Part shown: positions 1 to 7,060 of the stretch, in pieces
Numbering within the stretch: position 1 is the stretch's first letter
How the letters are laid out: each line of letters starts with the position of its first letter
Assembly: GCA_964653025.1 (NCBI GenBank)
Contig: CAZZBZ010000052.1
Span: 1-22,460, forward strand
DNA length: 22,460 nucleotides
Reading direction: 5' to 3'
Source: JABWAM01 sp964653025
GTDB taxonomy: Bacteria; Verrucomicrobiota; Verrucomicrobiia; JABWAM01
Made by a program: the position numbers and the translations under genes
Notes under the pieces: model-generated
Seen by the model: only the letters and a program-made list of their open reading frames with translations
The model's database searches: none
What the model was told of the DNA's origin: nothing

Positions 1-31
1 GAACGCGCAAAGCCGCGAGGGGTTTCCGATA
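1..31. other. Upstream edge of window
   Basis: There is no gene in these bases. They contain a GAGGGG run at about 17-22, roughly ten bases before the TTG at 32. This is one of the few Shine-Dalgarno-like sequences in the window and it favours the TTG start of the first gene. A promoter would lie outside the window. Confidence 0.3.
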
Positions 32-1558
32 TTGGGCTTGCGGCGAAATCGAGGCGGGCGCACGTTGTCCCCACGGGTGATGACGCACGTTCTGATCGCC
101 TTCGGGCTCGCTGCCGCCATGGTCGGCATGGCGACTGCTGCCCCAACGCCGCCCGAGCCGCCCCCGTTCGAGCGGCCCGCCCCCCCGCCGTCGCAGGTTT
201 CCTCCTCCGAGGGGATGCCGCCACTCCCGTACCCGGCAGTCTTCCAGAAGCGCCAGGAGCGCAAGAATCCGCCGCAGCCGCCGGTGCTTCTCACGAAGAT
301 CCGCACGCCGGACCCCGAGGACTGGGCGCGTGTGCCGCACGACATGAGGGGCCTGCTCCAAACCCTCAGCCGTGAGATGGGGGTGAGCTTTAGCTCAAAC
401 ATCAAGCCGCTCAAGGAAGTCTCCGCCGACCCCGCGCAAAACCCGGTCCTGTACCGCTCGGGCTACAAGTCCTTCACGCTGACCCGCGAGCAGGCGGGTT
501 GCCTCCGTGAGTATCTCCTCAACGGCGGAACGATCATCTTCAACTCGCTCGTCGGCCACCCGGACTTCTACCAGTCGGCGCTCAAGGCGGCGCGTGACAT
601 CTTTCCCGACCGCCCCGTCTCCCGCCTGCGGATGGACCATCCGCTCTTCCATGCCTACCACGAGATCGCGCAGGTGAAGTACCGCGAGCGGATGGTGCGC
701 GACGGGATGGGGGACGGCCTGCCGCACTTCGATGGAGTGGATCTCGACAACCGTACGGCGATCCTGATCTCGCGCTGGGACCTCGCGCTGGGATGGGACG
801 CCAACGCGCACGAGAGCTGGGGCTACGCCGACGCCGACGCGCGGCGCCTCGGGGCGAACCTTGTCTGCTACGTCACTGCGATGCGCGAGGCGGGTCGCAG
901 CGTGGGCAAGGCGGTCGAGTTGGCTGATGCCGACCGCCGTTCCGCCTCGAAGTTCCGCGTCGGGCAGGTGACCTACGACGGACTCTGGCGGACGCGGGCG
1001 GCGGCCTTCCCGATGCTCCTCAGCCAGTTCCACGAAGTGACGGGGACGCCGGTTTCCTTTGACCTGCGTCCGGTGGCGCTCACGGACGGGGCGCTCTTCG
1101 AGTACCCGTTCCTCTACCTGACGGGGACGACGGATTTTCAGCTGAACGGTGCGGAGCGCGCGCGACTGACCCAGTTTCTTGCCAACGGCGGGACCCTCTT
1201 CGCGGAGGCGGGGGAGGGGCGGCCGAGCTTCGATATGGCCTTTCGCCGCGAGATGGGGGCGATCTTTCCCGACCACCCGCTTGTGCGAATCCCGCCCGAG
1301 CACGCGCTCTTCACGCAGCCGAATGCCGTGGGCGCGGTGCGGGCGCGCCCCGCGCTCGCACATCGCCTCGAGGACAAGGCGGAGGTGCCGCCGGAGCTCT
1401 ATGGGGTCGAGGTCAACGGCTCGCTCGCCGTGATCTACTCCCCGAAGGACCTCAGCGCGGGCTGGGAACGCGCAGTCGCGCCGTACGCGCTCGGCTACGA
1501 GAGCGCCGACGCCACCCGTCTCGGCGTGAACATCCTCTTCCACGCGATGGCGCACTGA
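32..1558 (+). CDS. Secreted protein with two tandem DUF4159 domains
   Basis: The 508-residue product has an Arg-rich n-region, a hydrophobic segment (about residues 17-35, ending ATAA) and a Pro-rich linker, so it is probably exported. Two similar halves follow, at about residues 88-295 and 309-505. Each carries an 'LxNGGTxxF' step, a 'D..F..A...A.R.IFPD.P..R....HPLF'-type stretch and a closing 'lGwe.a....GY..ADA.RLG.N'. This is the DUF4159 pattern, common in Planctomycetes, Verrucomicrobia and Bacteroidetes and often encoded near MoxR/VWA operons. The molecular function is unknown; the fold is thought to resemble class I glutamine amidotransferases. The start is TTG at 32, with GAGGGG ahead of it. 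ATG at 80 is the alternative, but it removes the positive n-region of the signal peptide. The gene stands alone and converges on tsaB. The family call is firm; the start is moderate. Confidence 0.82.
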   Translation: MGLRRNRGGRTLSPRVMTHVLIAFGLAAAMVGMATAAPTPPEPPPFERPAPPPSQVSSSEGMPPLPYPAVFQKRQERKNPPQPPVLLTKIRTPDPEDWARVPHDMRGLLQTLSREMGVSFSSNIKPLKEVSADPAQNPVLYRSGYKSFTLTREQAGCLREYLLNGGTIIFNSLVGHPDFYQSALKAARDIFPDRPVSRLRMDHPLFHAYHEIAQVKYRERMVRDGMGDGLPHFDGVDLDNRTAILISRWDLALGWDANAHESWGYADADARRLGANLVCYVTAMREAGRSVGKAVELADADRRSASKFRVGQVTYDGLWRTRAAAFPMLLSQFHEVTGTPVSFDLRPVALTDGALFEYPFLYLTGTTDFQLNGAERARLTQFLANGGTLFAEAGEGRPSFDMAFRREMGAIFPDHPLVRIPPEHALFTQPNAVGAVRARPALAHRLEDKAEVPPELYGVEVNGSLAVIYSPKDLSAGWERAVAPYALGYESADATRLGVNILFHAMAH

Positions 1559-1578
1559 CCTACATTTCTCACCGTAGG
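1559..1578 (+). terminator. Small hairpin after the DUF4159 gene
   Basis: CCTAC (1559-1563) pairs with GTAGG (1574-1578) directly after the TGA stop, and a run of A follows at 1580-1584. The stem is short and there is no T-tract on the plus strand, so a role as terminator is only a guess. Confidence 0.2.
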
Positions 1579-1604
1579 GAAAAAGCGCGACGGAGTTTTA
1601 TGAA

Positions 1605-1701
1605 TTGTAGGGCAAGCGCTCCCGCTTGCCATTCCTCCTGACAGACGGCAGGCGAGGAGCGCCTGCCCTACAACCGGAACGGACGGCAAGCGGTGCGCTT
1701 G
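1605..1701. repeat. Palindromic intergenic element bounded by TTGTAGGGC inverted ends, plus third hairpin
   Basis: The element lies between two converging genes. TTGTAGGGCAAGCGCTCC (1605-1622) is matched, with one mismatch, by the reverse complement of 1656-1673. Each end also folds on itself. GGCAAGCG/CGCTTGCC (1611-1618 and 1623-1630) and GGCAGGCG/CGCCTGCC (1647-1654 and 1660-1667) are perfect 8-bp stems. A third stem, CAAGCG/CGCTTG, lies at 1687-1692 and 1696-1701. One end is partly repeated at 9181-9193 (GCTTGCCCTACAA). It has no coding signature. It could be a MITE/REP-like element, and it could also stop transcription from both sides. Confidence 0.75.
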
Positions 1702-1748
1702 TTTTCCAAAGCGTTGTGAAATATGCGGGCCTGCGCCGTTCGCCCTCT

Positions 1749-2402
1749 TCATCGAGAAGGCGTCGGAGCAACCACCGGCGGACGAACGTAGGCGGGCTCC
1801 AGCCGCGCGAGATCAGACGAGGGGAGAATCCCGGACCGTCGGGACGCGGATTCCAGCAGGGCGGCGCGCGGAAACTCCCGCCAGACAGGAAAACTTCCCA
1901 ATCCCTTGAGCGCCGCAGATTCAAAGTCCCAGGTGGTCCCCGCATCGGGTGTCGGTTCCAGCCGCGCGCGAAGCGCATCCTCCGTCCCCACAAACTCCCA
2001 TTCCATCAAGAGGGACTCCTTCGATACGCGGACCATGGCCCCGTAGAGCTCGCCTCGGCGGGCGTTGTTTACCACGAGAATTCTCCCCATGCCGGCGAGG
2101 CGGGCGTCCGCGACTTGTGCGGCGAGGAGGAGCGGGGTAGGCACTTCCGCCACAGGCATCGGGCGCGTACAGAGGAGTCCCTTGAGGAAAGCGTAACCGA
2201 CGCGCAGACCATTGTAGGAGCCGGGGCCGCGCCCGAGGAAGCAGGCGACCGTGTCGTCGAGGTGCGGCGCCAGCTCCCGAAAGAGTTTCTCGACGAGGGT
2301 CGAGGCCTCGCCTTCCGCGACCACCTCTCGCGCCAACGTCTCCCCCCCCCCAACCGCGAGGCTGATTCTGGGCGAGGAGGTCTCGATCGCGAACCACCTC
2401 AC
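1749..2402 (-). CDS. tsaB: tRNA t6A biosynthesis protein TsaB (YeaZ)
   Basis: This 217-residue protein of the ASKHA fold matches the usual length of TsaB, the non-catalytic partner of TsaD. With TsaE, it supports transfer of threonylcarbamoyl from threonylcarbamoyl-AMP to A37 of ANN-decoding tRNAs in the cytoplasm. Visible marks are the N-terminal 'AIETSS' strand, 'GRGPGSYNGLRVGYAFLKGL' (family form GPGSFTGLRIG), and the 'ARRGELYGA' segment, comparable to the DAR.gevY motif. The ATG at 2402 overlaps the stop of the upstream MBL gene by four bases (ATGA), so the two are translationally coupled. TsaD, TsaE and TsaC are not in the window. The gene ends 48 bases from the last palindrome of the convergent gap. 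The assignment is confident. Confidence 0.92.
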   Translation of the reverse strand: MRWFAIETSSPRISLAVGGGETLAREVVAEGEASTLVEKLFRELAPHLDDTVACFLGRGPGSYNGLRVGYAFLKGLLCTRPMPVAEVPTPLLLAAQVADARLAGMGRILVVNNARRGELYGAMVRVSKESLLMEWEFVGTEDALRARLEPTPDAGTTWDFESAALKGLGSFPVWREFPRAALLESASRRSGILPSSDLARLEPAYVRPPVVAPTPSR

Positions 2403-3172
2403 AGCTTTACCCGTAAGCCGTCGCGCGCGAAGAGGATGCGTCGGCCGGGAAGCGCTTTCGCGGCAAGGCGGCGCACATGCGGGAGGCTGTTGACTACGTG
2501 GCTGCCGAAATGCGTCAGGATGAGCGTGCGAAACGTTTTATTCGCGAGGAAGTGGAAGAGCGACTCGGGCGGGAAATGGGCAAGCTCGCAGACGAGCGTG
2601 TCAACCGGACGATCAAGGAGCGGAGCGAGGTCTTCCGGCGAGGCGATGTCAGCCGACCAGACGAGGCTGCGCTTGCCGGCCTCGATGCGAAAGCTGAGGG
2701 ATTCGTAGGTGCCGGGACAATGGCAGAGTTTGCGGAACCCCGCGAGGTGGCGGTTGCGAATGGGGAGCACGCGCAGGCCGCGCCAACGGAGTGACTTCCC
2801 GAACCTCCATGGACGGATTGCGAGGCGAAAGGGCAGCATGCATTCGCACAAATAACAGGTGTGGAGCCAGTGTCGGAGCGAAACGATCCCTTCGCGGGGC
2901 ATGAAGAGCGGCAGCGGGCGGCGGCGGTTTTCGAGCCAGAAGTTTTGGATGAGCATCGGCAGTCCGCCGACGTGATCGGAGTGGAGGTGGCTCAGGAAGA
3001 TCGCCTCGATCCCGTGCGGCATCAGCCCGAGATCGCACAGCGGGCGACTGCATGGCTCCCCACAATCGAGCAGGATACGCGAACCTCCGAACTCCAACAC
3101 CGACGAGGAGTGCGCCCGGCGGCGGCAGGAACGTCCGTCGCTGGTTCCTAGAAAAAGGAGAGAGTCACTCAT
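2399..3172 (-). CDS. MBL-fold metal-dependent hydrolase (RNase Z-like), cysteine-rich
   Basis: This 257-residue metallo-beta-lactamase-fold protein has the binuclear metal motif HLHSDH (H62, H64, D66, H67). Further ligand candidates are H142 (in 'NRH'), D175 ('SADIAS') and H221 ('LTHFGSH'). The opening 'FLGTSDG' followed by 'R..ahsSSvLef....iLLDCGE' is like RNase Z and arylsulfatase-type MBL proteins, but the C-terminal part is too divergent to give a substrate. Unusual are the cysteine clusters: C37, C41 and C46; CYLCEC (C106, C109, C111); and CHC (C150, C152). These could form an extra structural metal site. It is first in a two-gene operon with tsaB (ATGA overlap), which suggests, but does not prove, an RNA-linked role. 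The ATG at 3172 has no Shine-Dalgarno. Confidence 0.85.
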   Translation of the reverse strand: MSDSLLFLGTSDGRSCRRRAHSSSVLEFGGSRILLDCGEPCSRPLCDLGLMPHGIEAIFLSHLHSDHVGGLPMLIQNFWLENRRRPLPLFMPREGIVSLRHWLHTCYLCECMLPFRLAIRPWRFGKSLRWRGLRVLPIRNRHLAGFRKLCHCPGTYESLSFRIEAGKRSLVWSADIASPEDLAPLLDRPVDTLVCELAHFPPESLFHFLANKTFRTLILTHFGSHVVNSLPHVRRLAAKALPGRRILFARDGLRVKL

Positions 3173-3310
3173 CGGAGGGAGAAGGACCGGGGTGATGGTT
3201 GCCTAACTTTCGGAAAAAGCAAAGCCCGTACAGGGAGCGAATGAAAGGCGGTTGGCTGCAGACTGCAGGCTTGGGTGCGCGACCATTTTTTCGGTTCTGG
3301 ATTTTTGGTG

Positions 3311-3373
3311 CCCTCGTCCCCGCCTTCCGCGATCCCGCGTCCGCGGGACGGCTCCAAAGCGGAATCGCGAGGG
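3311..3373. repeat. Nested triple palindrome between elbB and the MBL gene
   Basis: Three perfect stems are nested: CCCTCG/CGAGGG (3311-3316 and 3368-3373), TTCCGC/GCGGAA (3325-3330 and 3359-3364) and TCCCGCG/CGCGGGA (3333-3339 and 3342-3348). On the minus strand the inner stem is preceded by TTTGGAGCCG, recalling the TGGAG lead-in of hairpins elsewhere in the window. The element lies in the 231-base gap (3173-3403) downstream of elbB and upstream of the MBL start, so it could act as terminator, leader structure or mobile repeat. The rest of the gap shows no gene and no clear promoter. Confidence 0.65.
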
Positions 3374-3403
3374 ACAAGCGAACGGCATTTTTATCGGGCG
3401 ACC

Positions 3404-4069
3404 TCACGCCAGGGCAACCACCCGACGGATGAGCTTTTCGATTCCGTCGGCAATCTCGGCAATCCCTTCCCCCACCATGTAGGCAGGGGTGCTCACGATC
3501 TTCCGCTCCGTGTCCTCGACGATCTCCGTCGCGCCACACTCCACATGCTCCGCACCCATCTTCTCCAGCGCTTGCACCGTCTTCGCTTCGCACCCGACGG
3601 TCAGCTTTGGATGTTCCCCACCCAGCACCCGCGCCGCCACCGCCGGGGCGATGCAGATGAACCCGAGGGGCTTTCTTGCCTGTCGCATCTCGAGAATGAG
3701 CCGCTTCACCTCCACATGCACCCCGCACTCCCACCCGTACAACGCAAAATCAGAAAGGTTCTTCGCCGCCCCATATCCGCCGGGCAACACGAGGGCGTGG
3801 AGCTCGGTGACTTTGACTGTCCCGATGGGGCGAACCTTGCCCCGGGCGATCCGCGCCGACTCAACGAGGATTTGGCGCTTCTCGCCAAGGACCTCCTCCC
3901 CGGTGAGGTGGTTGATGACCTGCCGCTGGGGGGCGTTCGGGGCGATGCAGTCCGCCTCCGCGCCGGCGCGATCAATTGCGAGGAGCGTGAGTACCGCCTC
4001 ATGAATCTCGGTGCCGTCGTACACCCCGCAACCCGATAACAAGACGCCGATGCGCTTCTTCATCTTCAT
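3404..4069 (-). CDS. elbB: Isoprenoid biosynthesis glyoxalase ElbB (DJ-1/PfpI superfamily)
   Basis: The 221-residue cytosolic DJ-1/PfpI-fold protein matches ElbB, a glyoxalase III-like enzyme first linked to isoprenoid production in E. coli. Family marks are 'VLLSGCGVYDGTEIHEAV' (residues 9-26), 'NHLTGE' (53-58), 'ALVLPGGYGAAKNLSDFA' (92-109), and the nucleophile-elbow cysteine C139 in 'GFICIAP'. Glu21 sits where the family places its acid residue. The reading frame stays open upstream to 4204, inside pabB, but the conserved protein begins at MKMKKRIGV; ATG 4069 and ATG 4063 are both possible. It follows pabB by 31 bases on the same strand, so it is probably the last gene of the LOG-pabB-elbB unit. 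The physiological substrate is not established. Confidence 0.9.
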   Translation of the reverse strand: MKMKKRIGVLLSGCGVYDGTEIHEAVLTLLAIDRAGAEADCIAPNAPQRQVINHLTGEEVLGEKRQILVESARIARGKVRPIGTVKVTELHALVLPGGYGAAKNLSDFALYGWECGVHVEVKRLILEMRQARKPLGFICIAPAVAARVLGGEHPKLTVGCEAKTVQALEKMGAEHVECGATEIVEDTERKIVSTPAYMVGEGIAEIADGIEKLIRRVVALA

Positions 4070-4100
4070 GGCGCGACGATGGCAAGCCTTTGCGGCACGG

Positions 4101-5474
4101 TCAAGGGTCTGCGGGGCGTTCCCGCCAGAGGCGCAGGAGCCCCTCGGCTTTGGCGAGGGTTTCCGCGTATTCCGACTCAGGGTCGGAGTCGGCCACAATC
4201 CCACCCCCGACGTGGAAGGAGGCCGCCCCCTCGCGCATCACCAATGTTCGGATGAGAATATTAAAATCGGACCGCCCGCCCGCCCCAAACCATCCCATGG
4301 AGCCTGTGTAGGGTCCGCGCCCACACGGCTCCAGTTCGGCGATGAGCTTCATCGCCTGCAGCTTCGGCGCCCCCGTGATCGAGCCGCCGGGGAATGCGGC
4401 GCGCACCGCGTCGAGATGGGTCGCTTCCGCGCGCAGCCGCGCCTCGACCGTCGAGACGAGGTGGAAGACCGTCTCGTATTCCTCCACCCCGACGAGTCGG
4501 GGCACGTGCACGCTCCCGGTCTCCGCCACGCGCCCGAGGTCGTTGCGCAGCAGGTCGGTGATCATCAGCAACTCCGCACGATCCTTCTCGGACGCCTCCA
4601 ACTCGACCGCCGCGCGGCGGTCCGCCGCCGCGGCACCCACCCGTGGGCGCGTCCCTTTGATCGGGCGCGCCTGGGCGAACGGGCCATCGAGGAGAAGGAA
4701 CCTCTCGGGGGAGGAACTCAGCACCTGCTCCTCCCCGCAATCGAGGTAACCCGCGAACGGCGCAGGATTCACCTTCCGCAGCCAGAGGTAGGCGTCGGCG
4801 GGCGCAGCATCGAGGGTGCCGGTCAACGCGCGAGCGAGGTTCACCTGGTAAAGGTCGCCGCGGCGGATGCACCCCAGCGCATGCCGCACCGCGCACCCGT
4901 GCGCCTCTCGCCCCATCCTCGCCTCAAGACGGCCCCCGAACGGCCCTTTGCACGGCGGGGACGGTGCCGCGCCGTCCAACCTCTCGCGCAACGCCCCTGC
5001 GCGCCGCAACGATCCCTCCGCCGCGCGGGACGGGTCCGCTGCGATCCATGCGTGTCCCGCGACGCCATCGAAGAAGATCGCCGCATCATAGAACCCAAAC
5101 CAGATTTCTGGTGCCCTCACGGGGGATGGCTTCGGCGGGGGAGAACGGTCAAGCCAGCGCCCCGATTCATAGCCGAAAAATCCGATCGCCACCGGAGGCT
5201 GCATCCCCTCGACACCCCTGCCGCCTGTTGGGATCAACCGGGTGAGCAGGCCCGCGAGCATGGGCCACGGATCGCCGCTCCCCTCCGCGCACTCCGCGCC
5301 GCGCACGCTCCAGCGATCCTCCCCGGCCCGGAAGACAAGGAAAGGGTCGGCCGCGAGCACCGAGCGCGCGCCGAAATCGGGATGCGCCCGCGCCGAGTCG
5401 AGCCATACGGGGTGCGGCAGCCCAAGCAGCTTACGGAAAGTGCCCGGGGGATCGAACTCGATCTCGGTCAGCAT
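4101..5474 (-). CDS. pabB: Aminodeoxychorismate synthase component I (PabB)
   Basis: The 457-residue chorismate-binding enzyme converts chorismate plus ammonia, supplied by PabA, to 4-amino-4-deoxychorismate on the way to p-aminobenzoate and folate. The catalytic half (about residues 185-450) has 'IRRGDLYQVNLAR', 'SSSPERFL', PIKGTRPR (271-278, Lys273), 'DRAELLMITDLLRNDLGRV', 'FPGGSITGAPK' and 'GGGIVADSDPESEY'. The Lys in PIKGTRPR is the PabB signature; anthranilate synthase TrpE has PIAGTRPRG. The N-terminal half holds the 'GFFGYESGRWL' lid segment. The ATG at 5474 overlaps the end of the LOG-family gene by seven bases (ATGCTGA), indicating coupling. PabA and PabC are not in the window. The enzyme could also serve anthranilate synthesis in a genome without trpE, but the motif argues against it. 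Confidence 0.92.
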   Translation of the reverse strand: MLTEIEFDPPGTFRKLLGLPHPVWLDSARAHPDFGARSVLAADPFLVFRAGEDRWSVRGAECAEGSGDPWPMLAGLLTRLIPTGGRGVEGMQPPVAIGFFGYESGRWLDRSPPPKPSPVRAPEIWFGFYDAAIFFDGVAGHAWIAADPSRAAEGSLRRAGALRERLDGAAPSPPCKGPFGGRLEARMGREAHGCAVRHALGCIRRGDLYQVNLARALTGTLDAAPADAYLWLRKVNPAPFAGYLDCGEEQVLSSSPERFLLLDGPFAQARPIKGTRPRVGAAAADRRAAVELEASEKDRAELLMITDLLRNDLGRVAETGSVHVPRLVGVEEYETVFHLVSTVEARLRAEATHLDAVRAAFPGGSITGAPKLQAMKLIAELEPCGRGPYTGSMGWFGAGGRSDFNILIRTLVMREGAASFHVGGGIVADSDPESEYAETLAKAEGLLRLWRERPADP

Positions 5475-6124
5475 CGGCCGCTCGCGAGACAGAACTTCTG
5501 GATCCGCGCGAGAACTTCCTCGGGCTCGTCCACGATCGCGTAGAGATCGGGGTCGCCGGGGGAGACCAGCTTTGCGTCGCGCAGCCGCCCGCGGATCCAG
5601 CGATCCAACCCGCGCCAGTGTTTCCGCCCCACCATGATGATTGGGAAACGGTTCACGCGACCCGTCTGCATCAGGGTGATCGCTTCAAAAAACTCATCGA
5701 GCGTCCCGTACCCGCCGGGGAAGAGGACGAAGGCCATCGAGTACTTCACGAAGCAAACCTTGCGGCAAAAAAAGTAGTGAAACTCGACCGGATGCGTCTG
5801 GTAGGCGTTCGGCTTCTGCTCGGTGGGAAGCTCGATGTTCAGCCCCACCGAGATGCCGCCCCCTTTTTTCGCGCCGCGGTTGGCCGCCTCCATGATGCCG
5901 GGGCCTCCTCCCGTGATCACGGCAAGCTTCTGACGAGCGATGAGATAGGCCGTCCGGACGGCCTTCTGGTAGTCGGGATGCGAGGGGCGCGTGCGCGCGG
6001 AGCCGAAGATGGTCACCGCCTTCCCGATTTTCGAGAGCGACTCGAAGGCGTCCACGAACTCCGCCATGATGCGGAAAATCCGCCACGGCTCGTCGTTGGT
6101 GAAGTCGTAGATGTTGCGCTCCAC
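5468..6124 (-). CDS. LOG-family (TIGR00730) nucleotide 5'-monophosphate phosphoribohydrolase
   Basis: The 218-residue Rossmann-fold protein of the LOG / 'lysine decarboxylase-like' family has the nucleotide loop GGGPGIMEAANRGA (72-85) and the catalytic PGGYGTLDE (136-144). Characterised members cleave nucleoside 5'-monophosphates, including cytokinin ribotides, to base and ribose 5-phosphate. The frame is open far upstream, opposite lutA, but that part does not look like protein. Homologues keep a 'DEPWRIFRIMAEFV' block, which requires a start upstream of ATG 6067. GTG at 6124 is the nearest start that includes it, giving MERNIYDF. It is the first gene of the unit with pabB and elbB, and is divergent from lutA. 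The family call is firm, the start fairly so, and the substrate unknown. Confidence 0.88.
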   Translation of the reverse strand: MERNIYDFTNDEPWRIFRIMAEFVDAFESLSKIGKAVTIFGSARTRPSHPDYQKAVRTAYLIARQKLAVITGGGPGIMEAANRGAKKGGGISVGLNIELPTEQKPNAYQTHPVEFHYFFCRKVCFVKYSMAFVLFPGGYGTLDEFFEAITLMQTGRVNRFPIIMVGRKHWRGLDRWIRGRLRDAKLVSPGDPDLYAIVDEPEEVLARIQKFCLASGRC

Positions 6125-6189
6125 GGCCCGATGACTATCCGCGCCGCCCGCGGGGGATGCAAGCCGTCTCGCGCACCCATGTTCAGGCG

Positions 6190-6195
6190 ATGATA
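6190..6195 (-). promoter_or_regulatory. Possible -10 box for the LOG-pabB-elbB unit
   Basis: On the minus strand, 6195-6190 reads TATCAT, five of six matches to TATAAT, about 65 bases before the GTG start. No convincing -35 lies 16-18 bases upstream, so support is weak. Confidence 0.2.
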
Positions 6196-6204
6196 TTTGA
6201 CGGG

Positions 6205-6232
6205 TTGAAACGGCAGGCGGGCCTGATAGGAT
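6205..6232 (+). promoter_or_regulatory. Candidate sigma70-type promoter of lutABC
   Basis: TTGAAA (6205-6210), a 16-base spacer and TAGGAT (6227-6232) precede the lutA ATG at 6251, giving a leader of only about ten bases and no Shine-Dalgarno. GGCGGGC (6216-6222) and GCCCGCC (6233-6239) form a perfect 7-bp inverted repeat that overlaps the spacer and brackets the -10 box, a plausible operator. No regulator gene such as lutR or lldR lies in the window. Confidence 0.4.
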
Positions 6233-6250
6233 GCCCGCCCCACACTTCTC

Positions 6251-6967
6251 ATGCGCATCGCGCTCTTCATTCCCTGCTTCATCGACCAACTCTACCCGAA
6301 CGTCGGGATCAGCGTGGTGCGCGTCCTCGAGCGCCTTGGACACGAGGTTGAGTTTCCCGAATCCCAGACTTGCTGTGGGCAGCCCGCCTTCAACTCGGGC
6401 TATTGGGACCAGGCGCGCGACGTGGCCTGCGGCTTCCTCGACGCCTTTGCCGGCGCGGAGGTGATCGTCGGGCCGTCGGGCTCCTGCACCGCGATGGTGC
6501 GCAATTTCTACCCGGACCTCTTCCGCGGCCACGTGCGCGAGGAGGAAGCCACCTCCCTCGCTGGACGTTCCTGGGAGTTTAGCGATTTCCTCGTCAAAAA
6601 GCTCGGCGTGACGGACGTCGGCGCGCGCTTTGGGGGGAAGGTGACCTGGCACGACGCCTGCCATGGCCTGCGCGAGCTCGGCCTTCGCGAGGGTCCGCGC
6701 CAGCTCCTGCGCGCCGTCCGCGGGCTGGACCTGGTGGAGATGCGGCCGAGCGACGAGTGCTGCGGCTTCGGGGGCACCTTCTCCGCGAAGTTTCCCGATA
6801 TCTCATGCAAGATGGGAGAAGCGAAAGTCCGCGCCATCGAGGAGAGCGGCGCTGACTGGGTGGCCAGCGCGGACTCCAGTTGCCTCATGCAGATCGCCGG
6901 CATCCTCTCGCGGAAAGGCTCCCGCGCAAAGCCCATCCACATCGCCGAAATCCTCGCATCGGAGTAG
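6251..6967 (+). CDS. lutA: L-lactate utilization protein LutA (CCG-domain Fe-S subunit)
   Basis: The 238-residue (Fe-S)-binding subunit of the LutABC complex oxidises L-lactate to pyruvate, in place of LldD. It has two cysteine-rich CCG domains. The first contains C9 and 'QTCCGQP' (C41, C42); the second contains 'HDACH' (134-138) and 'DECCGFGG' (C170, C171). The length is typical of LutA/YkgE. In heterodisulfide-reductase-like proteins such domains hold a non-cubane iron-sulfur cluster. The start 'MRIALFIPCF' is the usual family N-terminus. It is first in the plus-strand order lutA-lutB-lutC, with 93 bases before lutB. No lactate permease or regulator is adjacent, so the substrate is inferred from the three-gene arrangement. 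Confidence 0.93.
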   Translation: MRIALFIPCFIDQLYPNVGISVVRVLERLGHEVEFPESQTCCGQPAFNSGYWDQARDVACGFLDAFAGAEVIVGPSGSCTAMVRNFYPDLFRGHVREEEATSLAGRSWEFSDFLVKKLGVTDVGARFGGKVTWHDACHGLRELGLREGPRQLLRAVRGLDLVEMRPSDECCGFGGTFSAKFPDISCKMGEAKVRAIEESGADWVASADSSCLMQIAGILSRKGSRAKPIHIAEILASE

Positions 6968-7023
6968 TCCTCATACCGCAATCCCAAGCGGCCCGCCTCA
7001 AACCCTTCGCTCCAACTTAACGG

Positions 7024-7053
7024 TTTTTCATTCCCCGTTTTACATTTTTCATT
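7024..7053. repeat. Direct repeat TTTTTCATT in the lutA-lutB gap
   Basis: TTTTTCATT occurs at 7024-7032 and again at 7045-7053, separated by CCCCGTTTTACA. This AT-rich patch contrasts with the surrounding GC-rich DNA and sits directly ahead of the lutB start, where no Shine-Dalgarno is visible. It may be a degenerate simple repeat or an unstructured leader that helps initiation. Confidence 0.4.
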
Positions 7054-7060
7054 GTTCCTC

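Noticed and set aside
395..1555. 386-codon minus-strand open frame opposite the DUF4159 gene
   Set aside because: Translation is Arg/Val/Glu-rich without domains, and the opposite strand has duplicated conserved domains.
3257..3269. Duplicated CTGCAG (CTGCAGACTGCAG) in the elbB-MBL gap
   Set aside because: It is a chance pair of a six-base palindrome with no further structure or promoter context.
5103..5118. Similarity of GATTTCTGGTGCCCTC in pabB to GATTTTTGGTGCCCTC at about 3300
   Set aside because: The pabB copy encodes the in-frame segment 'RAPEIW' in a normal position; a match of this length with one mismatch, without palindromic flanks, is most simply chance.
4011..5543. 510-codon plus-strand open frame opposite pabB
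   Set aside because: Arg/Pro/His-rich translation with no motif, exactly opposite a gene with complete PabB signatures.
6125..6664. N-terminal extension of the LOG-family frame into the lutA region
   Set aside because: It does not resemble protein of the family and would run antisense through the lutA CCG domain. The conserved block starts just after GTG 6124.
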